A model generated the notes under the pieces. The model was not told the DNA's origin, ran no database searches, and worked only from the letters and a program-made list of their open reading frames with translations. Below are positions 18,379 through 28,164 of a DNA stretch of 49,584 nucleotides, piece after piece. This stretch comes from Aporhodopirellula aestuarii (GTDB lineage: Bacteria; Planctomycetota; Planctomycetia; Pirellulales; Pirellulaceae): assembly GCF_023701485.1 (NCBI RefSeq), contig NZ_JAMQBK010000061.1, positions 1 through 49,584 on the forward strand, written 5' to 3'. Every line of letters begins with the position of its first letter. Within the stretch, counting starts at the first letter, position 1. Made by a program: the position numbers and the translations under genes.

Positions 18379-21336
18379 TCACTCAGGCTGGGTCGGCGCG
18401 GCTTCGGCAGCTGGCTGGTCCGATTTTTCTTCTGCCGGAACACGGACAACGGCGATGAGTTCGTCGTCTTTGTCCACGCTCATGATCCGGACACCTTGCG
18501 TGTTTCGGCCAATGACGTTGATGTCGGCGGCGGAGATGCGTTGCAATTTGCCCTTCGCCGTCATCAAGAACAGCTCGTCTTCGTCCGTCACGCGAGCGAT
18601 CCCGATCACTTTGCCGTTACGTGCGCTGGTCTTGATATCCCGCAAGCCTTTCCCGCCCCGCTTTTGCGTTCGGTATCGCGCCGAGCCGCTGGTGGCGGAC
18701 GATTCGTCGTCGCCCTCCGCAGCATTTTCGGTCGCGCCTTCCGCAGCGTTCTCGTCATCGATCTCGGGTGCATCGGCGGCGTTGGGTCCGAATGGCGTGC
18801 GTTTGCCGTAGCCGTTCTTGCAAACGGTGAGCAGTGTCGCTTCCGGATCGGTCACCACCATCCCGACGAGACGGTCGTCACCCACGAGTGTGATGCCTTT
18901 CACGCCGGATGTGTTTCGGCCCATCGGGCGCGAATCGGACTCTCGGAACCGGATCGCCATACCGTCTGCGGTGACCAACAACATTTCGTCGTTGGGACCG
19001 ACAACGGCAGCGTCGACGAGTTCGTCACCGTCGCGCAGTTTGATCGCGATGATGCCGCCCCGTTTTGGACGGCTGTATTGTTCGAGAGGCGTTTTCTTAA
19101 TCAGACCACTGCGGGTCGCCATGGCGACATAGTGGCCGGGTTGGTTGAAGTCGCGAATGGCGAGGCACTGCGCGATCTGTTCGTCGGGTTCCATCTGCAA
19201 CAAGTTCACGATCGCGCGGCCCTTGGCATCGCGAGCTAGTTGCGGGATGTCGTACACCTTTTGCCAACGAACCTTGCCAGTCGTGGTCAGGAACAACAGG
19301 TACGCGTGCGTGCTGGCGACGAACAAGTGTTCGATCGGATCTTCATCGTCGCTCTTCGCACCCTTGAGTCCTTTGCCGCCGCGACGCTGTGTGTTGTAAA
19401 CACTCGTCGGGGTTCGTTTGATGTAGCCACGGTGGCTAATCGAAACCACCATGGGTTCTTCGGTGATCAGATCTTCGAGATCGATGTTGCCGAGTTCTTC
19501 GTGGCTGATTTCGGTGCGTCGTTTATCGCCGAAGCGACGCTTCATCTCTTCAAGGTCTTCCTTGATGATGTTACTGACGCGCTGTGGGTTAGCCAGGATG
19601 TCGAGGTAGTCGATGATTTCCTTGAGCAATTCGGCGTGTTCACCGGAGAGTTTTTCTTGCTCGAGGTTGACCAATTGGCCCAACCGCATGCGAAGAATCT
19701 CGTCCGTCTGAACGCTAGTCAATGAATAGCTTTCCGCTTTGCCTCGTTCGGATTGGAACTGTTTGAACCCGTCGTCGCCGAGTGCCCGTTCGAGCATCGC
19801 GGCTGGACATTGGATCGCCATCAAACGTTCTTTCGCTTCGGGCTGGGTGCGCGAAGTTCGGATCGTTTGGATGATCTCGTCGATGTTGGCGAGTGCCAGC
19901 AAAAGGCCTTCGACGGTGTGTTTGCGTCGACGAGCCCGGGCGAGCAAGAACTGCGTCCGGCGGCGGATCACCGTGTTGCGGTGACGCAGGAACTCCGCCA
20001 GCATCTCTTTCAGCGTCAACTCGCGCGGCTTGCCGTCAACGAGTGCCAAGAAGATCAGCGAGAACGTGTCCTGCAGCGGCGAGAACTGGTAAAGCTGGTT
20101 GAGAATAACGTCGGGATCTTCGCCGCGTTTGAGCTCAATGACTAGTCGAACCGGTTCCTTCAAATCGCTCTCGTCGCGAATCCCGGAGATGCCTTTGATG
20201 CGATCACCGTTCACCAACGCCGCGATCTTTTCGATGATCCGGTCGCGGTATTGTTGATATGGGATCTCGGTGACGACGATCCGCGTGCGGTTGCCACGCA
20301 TCTCTTCGATTTGGCATCTCGCACGCACGACCATCGTGCTGCGGCCGGTCTTGTATCCACGGCGGATACCGGCGCGGCCACAGATGATTCCACCGGTCGG
20401 GAAGTCAGGACCGGGGATGATTTCGCACAGTTCGTCGATGCTCGTGTCTGGATCGTCGACGAGTTTGATCAACGCGTCGCAAACCTCGGTCGGGTTGTGC
20501 GGCGGAATGCTGGTCGCCATCCCAACCGCGATACCACCGGAGCCGTTGATCAGCAGGTTCGGGAATTTGCTGGGCAGAACCGTCGGTTCGGTGCGAGCTT
20601 CGTCATACGTGGGGACGAAGTCGACGGTGTCGAGTTTGATGTCTTCGAGCATCTGGGCCGCGACAGCCGACATCCGAGCTTCGGTATATCGCATCGCAGC
20701 GGGGGGCAGACCGGCGACACTACCGAAGTTCCCCTGTTTGTCGATCAGCAGGGCCCGCATGTTCCATTCTTGTGCCATCCGAACGAGTGTCGGATAGATC
20801 ACACTTTCCCCGTGCGGGTGATAGTTACCAGACGTATCACCGGAGATCTTGGCGCATTTGACGCGTTTGCTGCCTGGGCCGAGGTTGAGGTCGTTCATCG
20901 CGACGAGAATCCGTCGCTGGGACGGTTTGAGTCCGTCGCGAACGTCGGGAAGGGCGCGGCTGACGATGACGCTCATCGCATACGTCAGATAGCTCTCGCG
21001 GAGTTCGTCTTCGATGGGCAGATCGACCATTCGCATGGCCCCGAAACCGCCGGATTCATCGCGTCCGCCACCGGGGGTGCCGTCGCCCGGGAATCCCGTG
21101 CGAGGAGGATCGCCGCCGGATCCGTTTCCGCCACCGGCGCCCGAGGCGCCGAGACCTGAGCCGGATGCGGGGGAATCGCCACCGGTCTGGCCGGAACCAT
21201 CCGCATCGCCACCCTCGTTTGTCGGGCCGTCGCCGCCGTCTGCGAGTTCGTCTGAGGGATTGTCGATGTCGTCTGGGGTTTCGCCGTCGTCAGCCAAGTG
21301 TCTGCTCGCATCAAATGCGGGAGAAAAGATGTCCAA
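18379..21336 (-). CDS. gyrA: DNA gyrase subunit A
   Basis: 985 residues from a TTG start; an ATG at 21036 would give an 885-residue protein with a conventional N-terminus. The breakage-reunion domain has [22 protein letters not shown], the catalytic Tyr217 in AMRYTEARM (numbering from the TTG) and the quinolone-pocket helix [11 protein letters not shown]. The C-terminal beta-pinwheel contains the GyrA box QRRGGKG, which distinguishes gyrase from ParC. The first 100 residues are a Gly/Asp/Ser-rich low-complexity extension, and a second acidic Ala/Glu insert lies near residue 875, before a TQKRGGKGL repeat. With GyrB it introduces negative supercoils. No gyrB is adjacent. Confidence 0.95.
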   Translation of the reverse strand: MDIFSPAFDASRHLADDGETPDDIDNPSDELADGGDGPTNEGGDADGSGQTGGDSPASGSGLGASGAGGGNGSGGDPPRTGFPGDGTPGGGRDESGGFGAMRMVDLPIEDELRESYLTYAMSVIVSRALPDVRDGLKPSQRRILVAMNDLNLGPGSKRVKCAKISGDTSGNYHPHGESVIYPTLVRMAQEWNMRALLIDKQGNFGSVAGLPPAAMRYTEARMSAVAAQMLEDIKLDTVDFVPTYDEARTEPTVLPSKFPNLLINGSGGIAVGMATSIPPHNPTEVCDALIKLVDDPDTSIDELCEIIPGPDFPTGGIICGRAGIRRGYKTGRSTMVVRARCQIEEMRGNRTRIVVTEIPYQQYRDRIIEKIAALVNGDRIKGISGIRDESDLKEPVRLVIELKRGEDPDVILNQLYQFSPLQDTFSLIFLALVDGKPRELTLKEMLAEFLRHRNTVIRRRTQFLLARARRRKHTVEGLLLALANIDEIIQTIRTSRTQPEAKERLMAIQCPAAMLERALGDDGFKQFQSERGKAESYSLTSVQTDEILRMRLGQLVNLEQEKLSGEHAELLKEIIDYLDILANPQRVSNIIKEDLEEMKRRFGDKRRTEISHEELGNIDLEDLITEEPMVVSISHRGYIKRTPTSVYNTQRRGGKGLKGAKSDDEDPIEHLFVASTHAYLLFLTTTGKVRWQKVYDIPQLARDAKGRAIVNLLQMEPDEQIAQCLAIRDFNQPGHYVAMATRSGLIKKTPLEQYSRPKRGGIIAIKLRDGDELVDAAVVGPNDEMLLVTADGMAIRFRESDSRPMGRNTSGVKGITLVGDDRLVGMVVTDPEATLLTVCKNGYGKRTPFGPNAADAPEIDDENAAEGATENAAEGDDESSATSGSARYRTQKRGGKGLRDIKTSARNGKVIGIARVTDEDELFLMTAKGKLQRISAADINVIGRNTQGVRIMSVDKDDELIAVVRVPAEEKSDQPAAEAAPTQPE

Positions 21337-21495
21337 AATCGCCGCGAAACAGGCCCGCCGCGAAGCGAGGCAGTTTACCCGATGGGCGGTTTTCTCACAA
21401 CGGCCCGACGCCTTACGGTGATTGACGCAAGACCTTGATTTTCAAATACTTACGCCGTCACGGTTTACCCACCTTTTCTGTTCGCGCGTGAGTGC

Positions 21496-23403
21496 ATGTT
21501 CATGTCCGGTCCCGACGACGACGCAATCCTCCGTTCGATCCGGTTGTTCCGGGAGGCGCTTGAGCAAACCCGATCTTTGTATGTGGAGGCGGGGGAGATT
21601 GCCGAAGGCAGCTACGGCTGGCTCGCCGGTGGCGACGGCCTTTCCGCCGGCGTAACTGCATCGCCCGAGTCGGTGAGCATGGCGGCCCAGATGGATGATT
21701 TGCATCAGGGCTTCGTGATGAAGATTTTTGCCGAAACCCTGCCCAATCCACGCGCCCAAACGTTGGAGCAGAGGCAACTCGGTCGCATCTTGCTCGAACA
21801 CATCTGGCATCAACCGGTGATGGGGACAAAGCTACACGAAGCCATCGATTGGTTGATCACCACCGCACAAGACTTGTCTTGGTACGAGGTCACGCGTCCG
21901 TTCTTAGAGTTGCCGTCGTTACGTGATTCATGGGGCGAGGTGGAAACGATGGCGGCCCGTCTGGCGACGATGATCGCTGTCGTGGACGGACGTGAGGACA
22001 ACGCCGATCGCGAACGAATTCGTCACATTCAAACCGAATTGGAAGCCGCCAAAGCCATGTCGCGGCAGCACGCTCCCGAGACCAGTGCGTCCACGCCTGA
22101 TGTTCCGTCTCCGCAAACGACGGATCACCAAGCCGATATCGATCACGCACGCGACGCGATCGCGTGGTTGCGGAGCGAAGCCAAACGTCTGCGTGAGGGT
22201 ACCGAGGATCGCGGCGGGATCACGAAAGACGCCGCCGTGAAAGCGACGCCGACGGTGGTCGGGGGCGGAGGCTCGTCGGCGGCGCCAAAACCGCCGAAAA
22301 AAGAGTCGACCGAGGCGGCCGCCGATGAACGAACTCCGGAGCAACGGTTGGCTGACGCGAGGGCGAAGCTCGATCGGCTGATCGGGCTCGATGCAATCAA
22401 GAACCAAATTCAAACGCTCGCGAATTTCCTCAATATGGAACGTAAACGCGAAGAAGTTGGGTTGCCAACAACCCGGCCGAGTTTGCACATGGCGTTTGTC
22501 GGGAATCCCGGTACCGGCAAGACCACGGTCGCTCGTATCATCGCGGAAATCTACGGCGCCCTCGGCGTGTTGACGAAAGGGCATCTTGTCGAGACCGATC
22601 GCAGCGGATTGGTGGCGGAGTACGCGGGGCAAACCGGTCCGAAAACCAACGCCAAGATCGATGAGGCCCTCGACGGTGTGTTGTTCATCGACGAAGCCTA
22701 CACGTTGGTCGATGAAGACGGCCAAGATCAATACGGCCGCGAAGCTGTTCAAACGCTACTCAAACGGATGGAAGATCAACGAGACCGCTTGGTCGTGATT
22801 CTCGCGGGATACCCGCGTGAAATGACGCGGATGATCCGCAGCAATCCGGGATTGAGTTCACGAGTCGGCACCACTATGCATTTTGACGACTACGATCCCG
22901 AGGCGTTGTGTCGGATCTATGAATTGATCGCCGCGAAAGCAAAGTACGAGTTGCCGACCGAGACACGGCGGCGATTGCTACGCGGGTTTACACATTTGTA
23001 TTTCAATCGCGATCGTCATTTCGGCAACGGGCGGACGTCCCGGAATTCGTTTGAACGCAGCGTGCGGAGACTAGCCAATCGGATCGCCGAGGCTCCCGAA
23101 ATCACGCGAGAATTGCTGGTCACGATGCTACCCGAAGATATCGAAGTGCCCGATATCACGGACCAGCAATTGGATCTGTTGGCGAAACCAGACGGAATGA
23201 TTCGTGTGTTGTGTAGCCAGTGCGAATCACCTCAAGTCGTCGACGATTGCAATCTGGGCTGCGAAGTAACGTGCGCTTCATGTAGCGAATCGTTTTCGGT
23301 GAGTTGGGGCAGTCCAGTGATCGATGTCAAAATCCCCGAAGCGGTCGAGTCGGAATCGTCGAATGAGGCTTCTTTAAGGTCCGATGAAGATAGTGGGTCG
23401 TGA
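21496..23403 (+). CDS. CbbX/EccA-like AAA+ ATPase with Cys-rich tail
   Basis: 635 residues. The N-terminal about 240 residues are helical and unassigned, followed by a Gly/Pro/Lys linker (about 250-280). A CbxX/CfqX/SpoVK-type AAA+ domain follows: Walker A GNPGTGKTT (336-344), Walker B VLFIDEAYTL (395-404), and the family stretch LAGYPREMTRMIRSNPGLSSR with the arginine finger region. The C-terminus has two CxxC pairs (Cys573/576 and Cys593/596) resembling a zinc ribbon, then an acidic Ser/Glu tail. These ATPases remodel protein complexes; EccA of type VII secretion and the Rubisco activase CbbX are relatives. It is divergent from gyrA. Start ATG 21496, or 21502. Confidence 0.85.
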   Translation: MFMSGPDDDAILRSIRLFREALEQTRSLYVEAGEIAEGSYGWLAGGDGLSAGVTASPESVSMAAQMDDLHQGFVMKIFAETLPNPRAQTLEQRQLGRILLEHIWHQPVMGTKLHEAIDWLITTAQDLSWYEVTRPFLELPSLRDSWGEVETMAARLATMIAVVDGREDNADRERIRHIQTELEAAKAMSRQHAPETSASTPDVPSPQTTDHQADIDHARDAIAWLRSEAKRLREGTEDRGGITKDAAVKATPTVVGGGGSSAAPKPPKKESTEAAADERTPEQRLADARAKLDRLIGLDAIKNQIQTLANFLNMERKREEVGLPTTRPSLHMAFVGNPGTGKTTVARIIAEIYGALGVLTKGHLVETDRSGLVAEYAGQTGPKTNAKIDEALDGVLFIDEAYTLVDEDGQDQYGREAVQTLLKRMEDQRDRLVVILAGYPREMTRMIRSNPGLSSRVGTTMHFDDYDPEALCRIYELIAAKAKYELPTETRRRLLRGFTHLYFNRDRHFGNGRTSRNSFERSVRRLANRIAEAPEITRELLVTMLPEDIEVPDITDQQLDLLAKPDGMIRVLCSQCESPQVVDDCNLGCEVTCASCSESFSVSWGSPVIDVKIPEAVESESSNEASLRSDEDSGS

Positions 23404-23514
23404 TTGTGAAGTCTTGTTCAGCTTTTTGAATTGCGATTGCCACCGCCCCAGCATCCGAAACAATCCACAGAAAATACTTAACCAGTTTCTGTATCCTTTC
23501 GGACGAATCTCATA

Positions 23515-24762
23515 GTGATCCACCTCACGAATCCTCAACCGCGACGATGTTCTGGCGGCTTCACGCTGATCGAAATGTTAGTCGTGATTTCCATCATCGG
23601 TATTCTCGCGGCGTTGTTATTGCCTGCGGTTTCAAAGGCTCGCGAGAGTGCTCGCGCGGCCCAGTGTCAGAGTAACCTCAAGCAATTCGGAATCGGCTTG
23701 ATCGGTCGCACCGTGAGCGAACCCAACGGGGAGTTCTGTAGCGGTGCGTTCGATCCCGAAAGGGACGGCGTTCCGACGGAAGTGGGTTGGGTGGCGGATT
23801 TGGTACGACGTGGGATTCTGGTCAGTCAAATGCGATGCACCAGTAATCCGGCTCAGTCGAGCAAAGCGATCGAGTTTATGCTGACCGAAAATGCCGCAAG
23901 CTTTACCGGGGGCGGATGCGTCGATTTGTTGGGCAACGAACCTTATACCAGCGACACCGGATACACGATTTACAATGTCTGCCGGATGATCGCGGGCAAC
24001 ACGGCATCCTCACCACCAGCACCGCCGAGCACGCCACCGATCGCCGCCTCGACGACTGATCGATCCGAGATCGTCAATCAGAAGATGCTCGAAGAGGGTT
24101 ACGACACCAACTATGCGGCGTCGTGGTTCCTCGTTCGCGGCGGTTTGGTGTTCGACGAGAACGGCAACCCTGCGGCAAAGGATTCTTCGTGTGGTATCGA
24201 TATCAAGACCCGGAACGTGACCCGCGGTCCGCTGACGACACGTTTTCTCGACAGTTCACGTGCGCCCGCGAACACCGTGCCGCTGCTTTGCGATTCATCC
24301 GCAATTGGTGTGCTGACAAACGGTGCAGGGGAACTGCAGTCGGGAACACCCTACACGACTCCGATCGTCGGCGGTGCGGTGTTGCATCGCAATGAAGTCG
24401 ATACGACCGGTGACGGCAGTCCCGACACGCCCATCGGTTCAGTCGCTCACCTGTCGTCGCCGAAATTGCTTTCACCGCCGGTCTTCCGCGTTCCCACCGG
24501 TCGCTCCGGTGTAACCGGTTGGTTAAAGACATGGAGTTATGATACGCGTCAGGATTACCGCGGCATGTCGGCACACCACAACGGCATCTGTCATGTGTTG
24601 ATGGCCGACGGCAGCGTCCAGGCGATCGTCGATTCTAACGACGATGCGTTCATCAACAACGGTTTCCCGATCACCACCGGGTTTTGGACGTCGGCTGACA
24701 ACGAAGCACCCGACCTCGTTCTGGCGAGTTATTACTCGCTCAACAGCAAGGGCGAAGAATAG
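23515..24762 (+). CDS. DUF1559 prepilin-like protein
   Basis: 415 residues from a GTG start. The N-terminus has a type IV prepilin cleavage/methylation signal: [17 protein letters not shown], with cleavage after Gly15 and Glu at mature position 5, then a long hydrophobic helix. The C-terminus carries the DUF1559 (SBP_bac_10-like) ending, with [17 protein letters not shown]. Planctomycetes have many such paralogues, thought to be pseudopilin-like surface proteins; the individual role is unknown. It contains a Pro/Thr-rich stretch near residues 165-185. It is 21 nt from the convergent epimerase gene. Confidence 0.92.
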   Translation: MIHLTNPQPRRCSGGFTLIEMLVVISIIGILAALLLPAVSKARESARAAQCQSNLKQFGIGLIGRTVSEPNGEFCSGAFDPERDGVPTEVGWVADLVRRGILVSQMRCTSNPAQSSKAIEFMLTENAASFTGGGCVDLLGNEPYTSDTGYTIYNVCRMIAGNTASSPPAPPSTPPIAASTTDRSEIVNQKMLEEGYDTNYAASWFLVRGGLVFDENGNPAAKDSSCGIDIKTRNVTRGPLTTRFLDSSRAPANTVPLLCDSSAIGVLTNGAGELQSGTPYTTPIVGGAVLHRNEVDTTGDGSPDTPIGSVAHLSSPKLLSPPVFRVPTGRSGVTGWLKTWSYDTRQDYRGMSAHHNGICHVLMADGSVQAIVDSNDDAFINNGFPITTGFWTSADNEAPDLVLASYYSLNSKGEE

Positions 24763-24783
24763 GTTTCAATCGCTCACGTCGTG

Positions 24784-25833
24784 TTAGGCCAGTTTGGCTT
24801 CTTCGGACGCAATCATTTGCCTGAGGATCTCGTCGAGCGAAACTCGGATATCCCATTCCGGGTAATCGCGGCGCAGTTTGCTGAGATCGCTGATGTAACA
24901 GATGTGGTCACCTTTGCGGTTGTCGTCGCCGAGGCTCCAGTCGATTTCGTGGCCTGAGATTTCTTTGATCTTGGCGATGCATTCCAGCACGCTGGCGGCG
25001 TTCTCACGCCCGCCGCCGATGTTGTAAACCTCACCCGGACGCGGGTTTTTGGAGAACGCCTCGAACGCCTTCACGACGTCGCTGCATTCGATTTGGTCGC
25101 GAACCTGTTTGCCTTTGTAGCCGAAGATCGTGTACGGTTTGCCGGCCACTGCCACATGGACGAGGTAGCTGAGGAAGCCGTGAAGTTCGACGCCGCTATG
25201 GCTCGCTCCGGTAAGGCATCCGCCGCGAAAGATACCGGTCTTGATGCCGAAGTATTTGCCGTATTCCTGCGCCACGACGTCCGCAGCGGTTTTCGATGCA
25301 CCGAAGAGAGAGTGCATCGTTTGGTCGATGCGGCACGATTCACTGATGCCATTGTAGTCCGCTTCGTCGGCATACTCCCAGCGTGTTTCGAGTTCTTTGA
25401 GTGGCAGTTCGTTGGGCGCGTCACCGTAGACTTTGTTTGTGCTCATGTGGCAGAACACGGCTTCGGGAGCATATTGGCGAGTCGCTTCGAGGAGGTTCAG
25501 CGTTCCGTTCGCGTTGACCTCGAAATCCAAAAACGGGATCGCTGCTGCTTTGTCGTGGGACGGTTGCGCCGCACAGTGGATGACGAGGTCCGGTGGTTCT
25601 TTTGCGAATAGCGCCAGTACCCCTTCGCGGTCACGGATGTCCAACACAACGGTTCGAAAGTTGGTCGTTTCGGCTTCGAGGCGGCTTTGGTTCCACCGCG
25701 TGCTGCCGTCGGGGCCGAAGAACGTGGCCCGCATGTCGTTGTCGATACCGATGACCTCATCACCGAGGGCATCCCAGTGACGTACGGCGGCCGAACCGAT
25801 CAGGCCGCTGGATCCGGTGACAATAACGCGCAT
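24784..25833 (-). CDS. CDP-paratose-2-epimerase-like SDR, Phe at the YxxxK Tyr
   Basis: 349 residues from the ATG at 25833 (a TTG three codons upstream is the alternative). Extended SDR: NAD motif TGSSGLIG (6-13), Ser in HMSTNKVYGD (129-138), a phrase shared with tyvelose/CDP-paratose 2-epimerases, then GIFRGGCLTG and a substrate-binding C-terminal half. The YxxxK motif reads FGASK (177-181), so the usual catalytic Tyr is Phe (codon TTC) while Lys181 is kept. Possible roles: sugar-nucleotide epimerisation or dehydration for O-antigen or exopolysaccharide. The Phe may be a family trait. Confidence 0.83.
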   Translation of the reverse strand: MRVIVTGSSGLIGSAAVRHWDALGDEVIGIDNDMRATFFGPDGSTRWNQSRLEAETTNFRTVVLDIRDREGVLALFAKEPPDLVIHCAAQPSHDKAAAIPFLDFEVNANGTLNLLEATRQYAPEAVFCHMSTNKVYGDAPNELPLKELETRWEYADEADYNGISESCRIDQTMHSLFGASKTAADVVAQEYGKYFGIKTGIFRGGCLTGASHSGVELHGFLSYLVHVAVAGKPYTIFGYKGKQVRDQIECSDVVKAFEAFSKNPRPGEVYNIGGGRENAASVLECIAKIKEISGHEIDWSLGDDNRKGDHICYISDLSKLRRDYPEWDIRVSLDEILRQMIASEEAKLA

Positions 25834-25960
25834 ATCAAACAAATCGGTGAAAGCGAGGAGCAGGAAAGGAGGGCTGTTAGTCTAGTTGCACACTCCATTT
25901 CCAAAAGCCCGGTCGCCGAAAGTTCGCGTCTTGCCGCCAAAGCGAGGTTGGGATTGTGCG

Positions 25961-26224
25961 TTATGCGGCCTGTGCGTGGGGACGTACCGCAGCGGTTTCT
26001 TCGAAAATTTCTCGGATCGCGATGGCCTGTTCGGCGGCCGGTTGTGACAGGTCCAAAAAAAGAATCCTCCGGCCTCGGATTTCACACCAAGTACTGCCGG
26101 CCCCGCCGAGGGGTTCGCCGCGGATTTCAAACCCGTAATTGCGAGCGATTTTGGTCATCCGTTGGAGCCGCTGAAGTACGTTTTCATCAGCCTTTTCGCT
26201 CAGTTCTTGGAGGTGAGTTCTCAT
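25961..26224 (-). CDS. Small conserved-looking hypothetical protein
   Basis: 87 residues, not recognised. It has a charged N-terminal helix (LQELSEKADENVLQRLQRM), then a beta-rich centre (YGFEIRGEPLGGAGSTWCEIRGRRILFLDL) and a helical end. The single Cys sits in a STWCEIRG segment. ATG start. It is divergent from the histidine kinase gene (163-bp gap). Coding is supported by the regular composition and the lack of an opposing gene; function unknown. Confidence 0.55.
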   Translation of the reverse strand: MRTHLQELSEKADENVLQRLQRMTKIARNYGFEIRGEPLGGAGSTWCEIRGRRILFLDLSQPAAEQAIAIREIFEETAAVRPHAQAA

Positions 26225-26387
26225 CGGCTCGGGCCAGTCGGAATGGGGGGCGTTAAGGTTTGCCGGTCGCTGAATCGGGATTTATCAGAAACGCAGGTTG
26301 CGCCGATAGATCCACTGAGGCCTAGTCGTGCCGACTTGCCCGCCTCGGCTTCGCAACCGTTCTCCCCACCGCACACTTTGCCTAATC

Positions 26388-27233
26388 ATGCCGGATCCAC
26401 GAACCGCCGTCCGTCCTTTGCAACAACCCGCCACCCCACGAGCGGCCCAGGAGGCGGTGTCGGGTGGTGAGGCGGAATTTCGTGCGATGAAGGAACAGGT
26501 GCGGCACCTGCAAAGTCTCGCATCGCTGGGCGAGTTGACCGGGACGGCGACTCACGAATTTAACAACGTGTTGATGACGGTCATCAATTACGCCAAGCTG
26601 GGGTTGCGGAACCAGGACACCGCCAGCCGTGACAAAGCACTCACGAAAATCCTCGAGGCGTCCGAACGGGCGGCCAAAATCACCAACACCATTCTCGCTC
26701 AAGCCCGCAACCGCAGCGATGCCAAAGAACCAACCGACATCGTTGCGTTGGTGAAAGACACGCTCGTGCTGATGGAGCGGGAGATGCACAAATACCGGAT
26801 CTCCGTGGAGTTGGATTTGGCAGAAGGGTTGCCGATGATTTCTGCTAGCGGGAATCAAATCCAGCGTTTGCTGCTGAACCTAATGACCAACGCGCGCCAG
26901 GCGATGGGCGAAGGCGGGACGTTGATGGTTCGCGTCGCCGCCGGTCGATCCGAGGACGCCTCTTCTTCTCACGCAACCAGGATCGAATTGACGGTTCGTG
27001 ACACCGGCGCTGGGATTCCTGAAGACGTCTTGCCTCGTATCTTTGATCCGTTCTTTTCAACCAAGGCGGGGCCGGACGAGTCGGGCAAAGGGGGCACCGG
27101 TTTGGGCCTCGCCGCATGTAAAGAAATCATCGATGAACACGGTGGGCGCGTGCGTGTGGAAAGTTCGCTTGGTAGGGGGACAGCGTTTGTTATTTGGTTT
27201 CCGGTCACCTCCGCGAATCAAGCGGCTGCGTGA
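26388..27233 (+). CDS. Soluble histidine kinase
   Basis: 281 residues from the ATG at 26388; a longer frame from 26328 adds an implausible Pro/Arg-rich leader. The dimerisation helix has the phospho-acceptor His56 in THEFNN, an NtrB-like H-box. The ATPase domain follows with the N box LLLNLMTNARQAM, G1 DTGAGIP, F box DPFFSTK and G2 GTGLGL. There is no transmembrane helix and no clear PAS, so the kinase is cytoplasmic. No response regulator is in the window. Its stop overlaps the thiD start (TGATG), so the two are translationally coupled, an unusual pair. Confidence 0.88.
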   Translation: MPDPRTAVRPLQQPATPRAAQEAVSGGEAEFRAMKEQVRHLQSLASLGELTGTATHEFNNVLMTVINYAKLGLRNQDTASRDKALTKILEASERAAKITNTILAQARNRSDAKEPTDIVALVKDTLVLMEREMHKYRISVELDLAEGLPMISASGNQIQRLLLNLMTNARQAMGEGGTLMVRVAAGRSEDASSSHATRIELTVRDTGAGIPEDVLPRIFDPFFSTKAGPDESGKGGTGLGLAACKEIIDEHGGRVRVESSLGRGTAFVIWFPVTSANQAAA

Positions 27234-28081
27234 TGGATAGCGGAATGGATCGCAAGGTTTCGATCGCGCCACATGCCATCGCATTAACGATAGCGGGGTC
27301 GGATCCGAGTGGGGGCGCGGGGTTGCAGGCCGATCTGAAAGCGTTCCAGCAAAACGGCGTCTACGGGATGTCCGTCGTGACTCTAATCACGGTGCAGAAC
27401 ACGCTCGGCGTCGGGCGGGTGGAAATGCTCTCCGCGGATCTCGTCTGTGAACAGTACGACGCGGTGATGTCTGACATCCCGCCACGAGTGATCAAAACGG
27501 GAGCGTTGGGCACCGGAGCGATTATTGCCGAAGTCGCAGCCCGTCTGAAAACATGCGGCTGTCCCATCGTTGTCGATCCCGTCATGGTTAGCAAACATGG
27601 TGCACCACTCGTCGACGATGCGGCTGTTATGGCCTATCGCGAGGTGATGTTGCCGTTGTCCACCTTGATCACACCGAACCGGTTTGAAGCCGAGCGTTTG
27701 CTCGATCGGAAAATCGGCAGCGACCTCGATGATTTGCTTGAGGCGACACAACAGCTCCAGGAGCTCGGTCCCGAGATGGTGCTGCTCAAGGCAGGTGAGT
27801 TCGACGGATCGCAGTTGCATCTCTTTTACTCGGGCGAAACCATCGTCACGCTGACGCTCGAACGGCACCGTACGGATTGCACGCAAGGTGCAGGTTGTTC
27901 GCTCGCCGCGACGATTGCGGCGCGGATCGCGCTGTCATCGCCCGAAGAAGACCTCGCCAAGCGAACGCGAGCGGCGGTCGACTTTGGCATTGCCGCGGTG
28001 AACCATGCGATCCGCTTTGCACCGAAGTACGGCAACGGATGCGGTCCGATCGAGTCTCGGTTGCTGCACATTGGCGACTGA
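27233..28081 (+). CDS. thiD: Hydroxymethylpyrimidine/phosphomethylpyrimidine kinase
   Basis: 282 residues, near the usual ThiD length. A ribokinase-fold enzyme phosphorylating HMP and HMP-P for thiamine synthesis. Seen: TIAGSDPSGGAGLQADLK near the N-terminus (substrate site), the VVDPVMVSKHG strand and the C-terminal anion-hole region DCTQGAGCSLAATIAA. The usual motif is close to H-G-T-G-C; here the first residues differ (CTQGAGC), but the Cys is kept. The ATG at 27233 overlaps the histidine kinase stop by one base. No TPP riboswitch could precede it, as it is internal to the two-gene unit. An alternative is a related pyridoxal kinase; ThiD is far more likely. Confidence 0.9.
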   Translation: MDSGMDRKVSIAPHAIALTIAGSDPSGGAGLQADLKAFQQNGVYGMSVVTLITVQNTLGVGRVEMLSADLVCEQYDAVMSDIPPRVIKTGALGTGAIIAEVAARLKTCGCPIVVDPVMVSKHGAPLVDDAAVMAYREVMLPLSTLITPNRFEAERLLDRKIGSDLDDLLEATQQLQELGPEMVLLKAGEFDGSQLHLFYSGETIVTLTLERHRTDCTQGAGCSLAATIAARIALSSPEEDLAKRTRAAVDFGIAAVNHAIRFAPKYGNGCGPIESRLLHIGD

Positions 28082-28100
28082 TCGTCACGGGCCGGTGGCG

Positions 28101-28125
28101 ACCCGCCGCTGAAGCCGCGGCGGGT
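28101..28125. terminator. GC-rich hairpin between convergent genes
   Basis: A perfect 9-bp stem ACCCGCCGC/GCGGCGGGT with loop TGAAGCC, 20 nt after the thiD stop and 40 nt before the convergent gene's stop. No T-tract on either side, so it may be a rho-independent-like or rho-limiting structure. Confidence 0.45.
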
Positions 28126-28164
28126 AAGCGTCGGGCGGGCAGGTCACGCCGAACGCGAGTTGAG

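Noticed and set aside
18226..19239. 337-codon plus-strand open frame
   Set aside because: Mostly antisense to gyrA, with no domain or motif of its own.
18379..21336. Possible ParC instead of GyrA
   Set aside because: The GyrA box QRRGGKG is intact in the C-terminal domain, which favours gyrase.
11397..23403. A complete type VII secretion locus
   Set aside because: Only a WXG100-like protein and an EccA-like ATPase are present, separated by about 10 kb of unrelated genes; no EccB, C, D or E component.
26225..28081. TPP riboswitch for thiD
   Set aside because: thiD is translationally coupled to the kinase, and no thi-box-like sequence is seen upstream of either gene.
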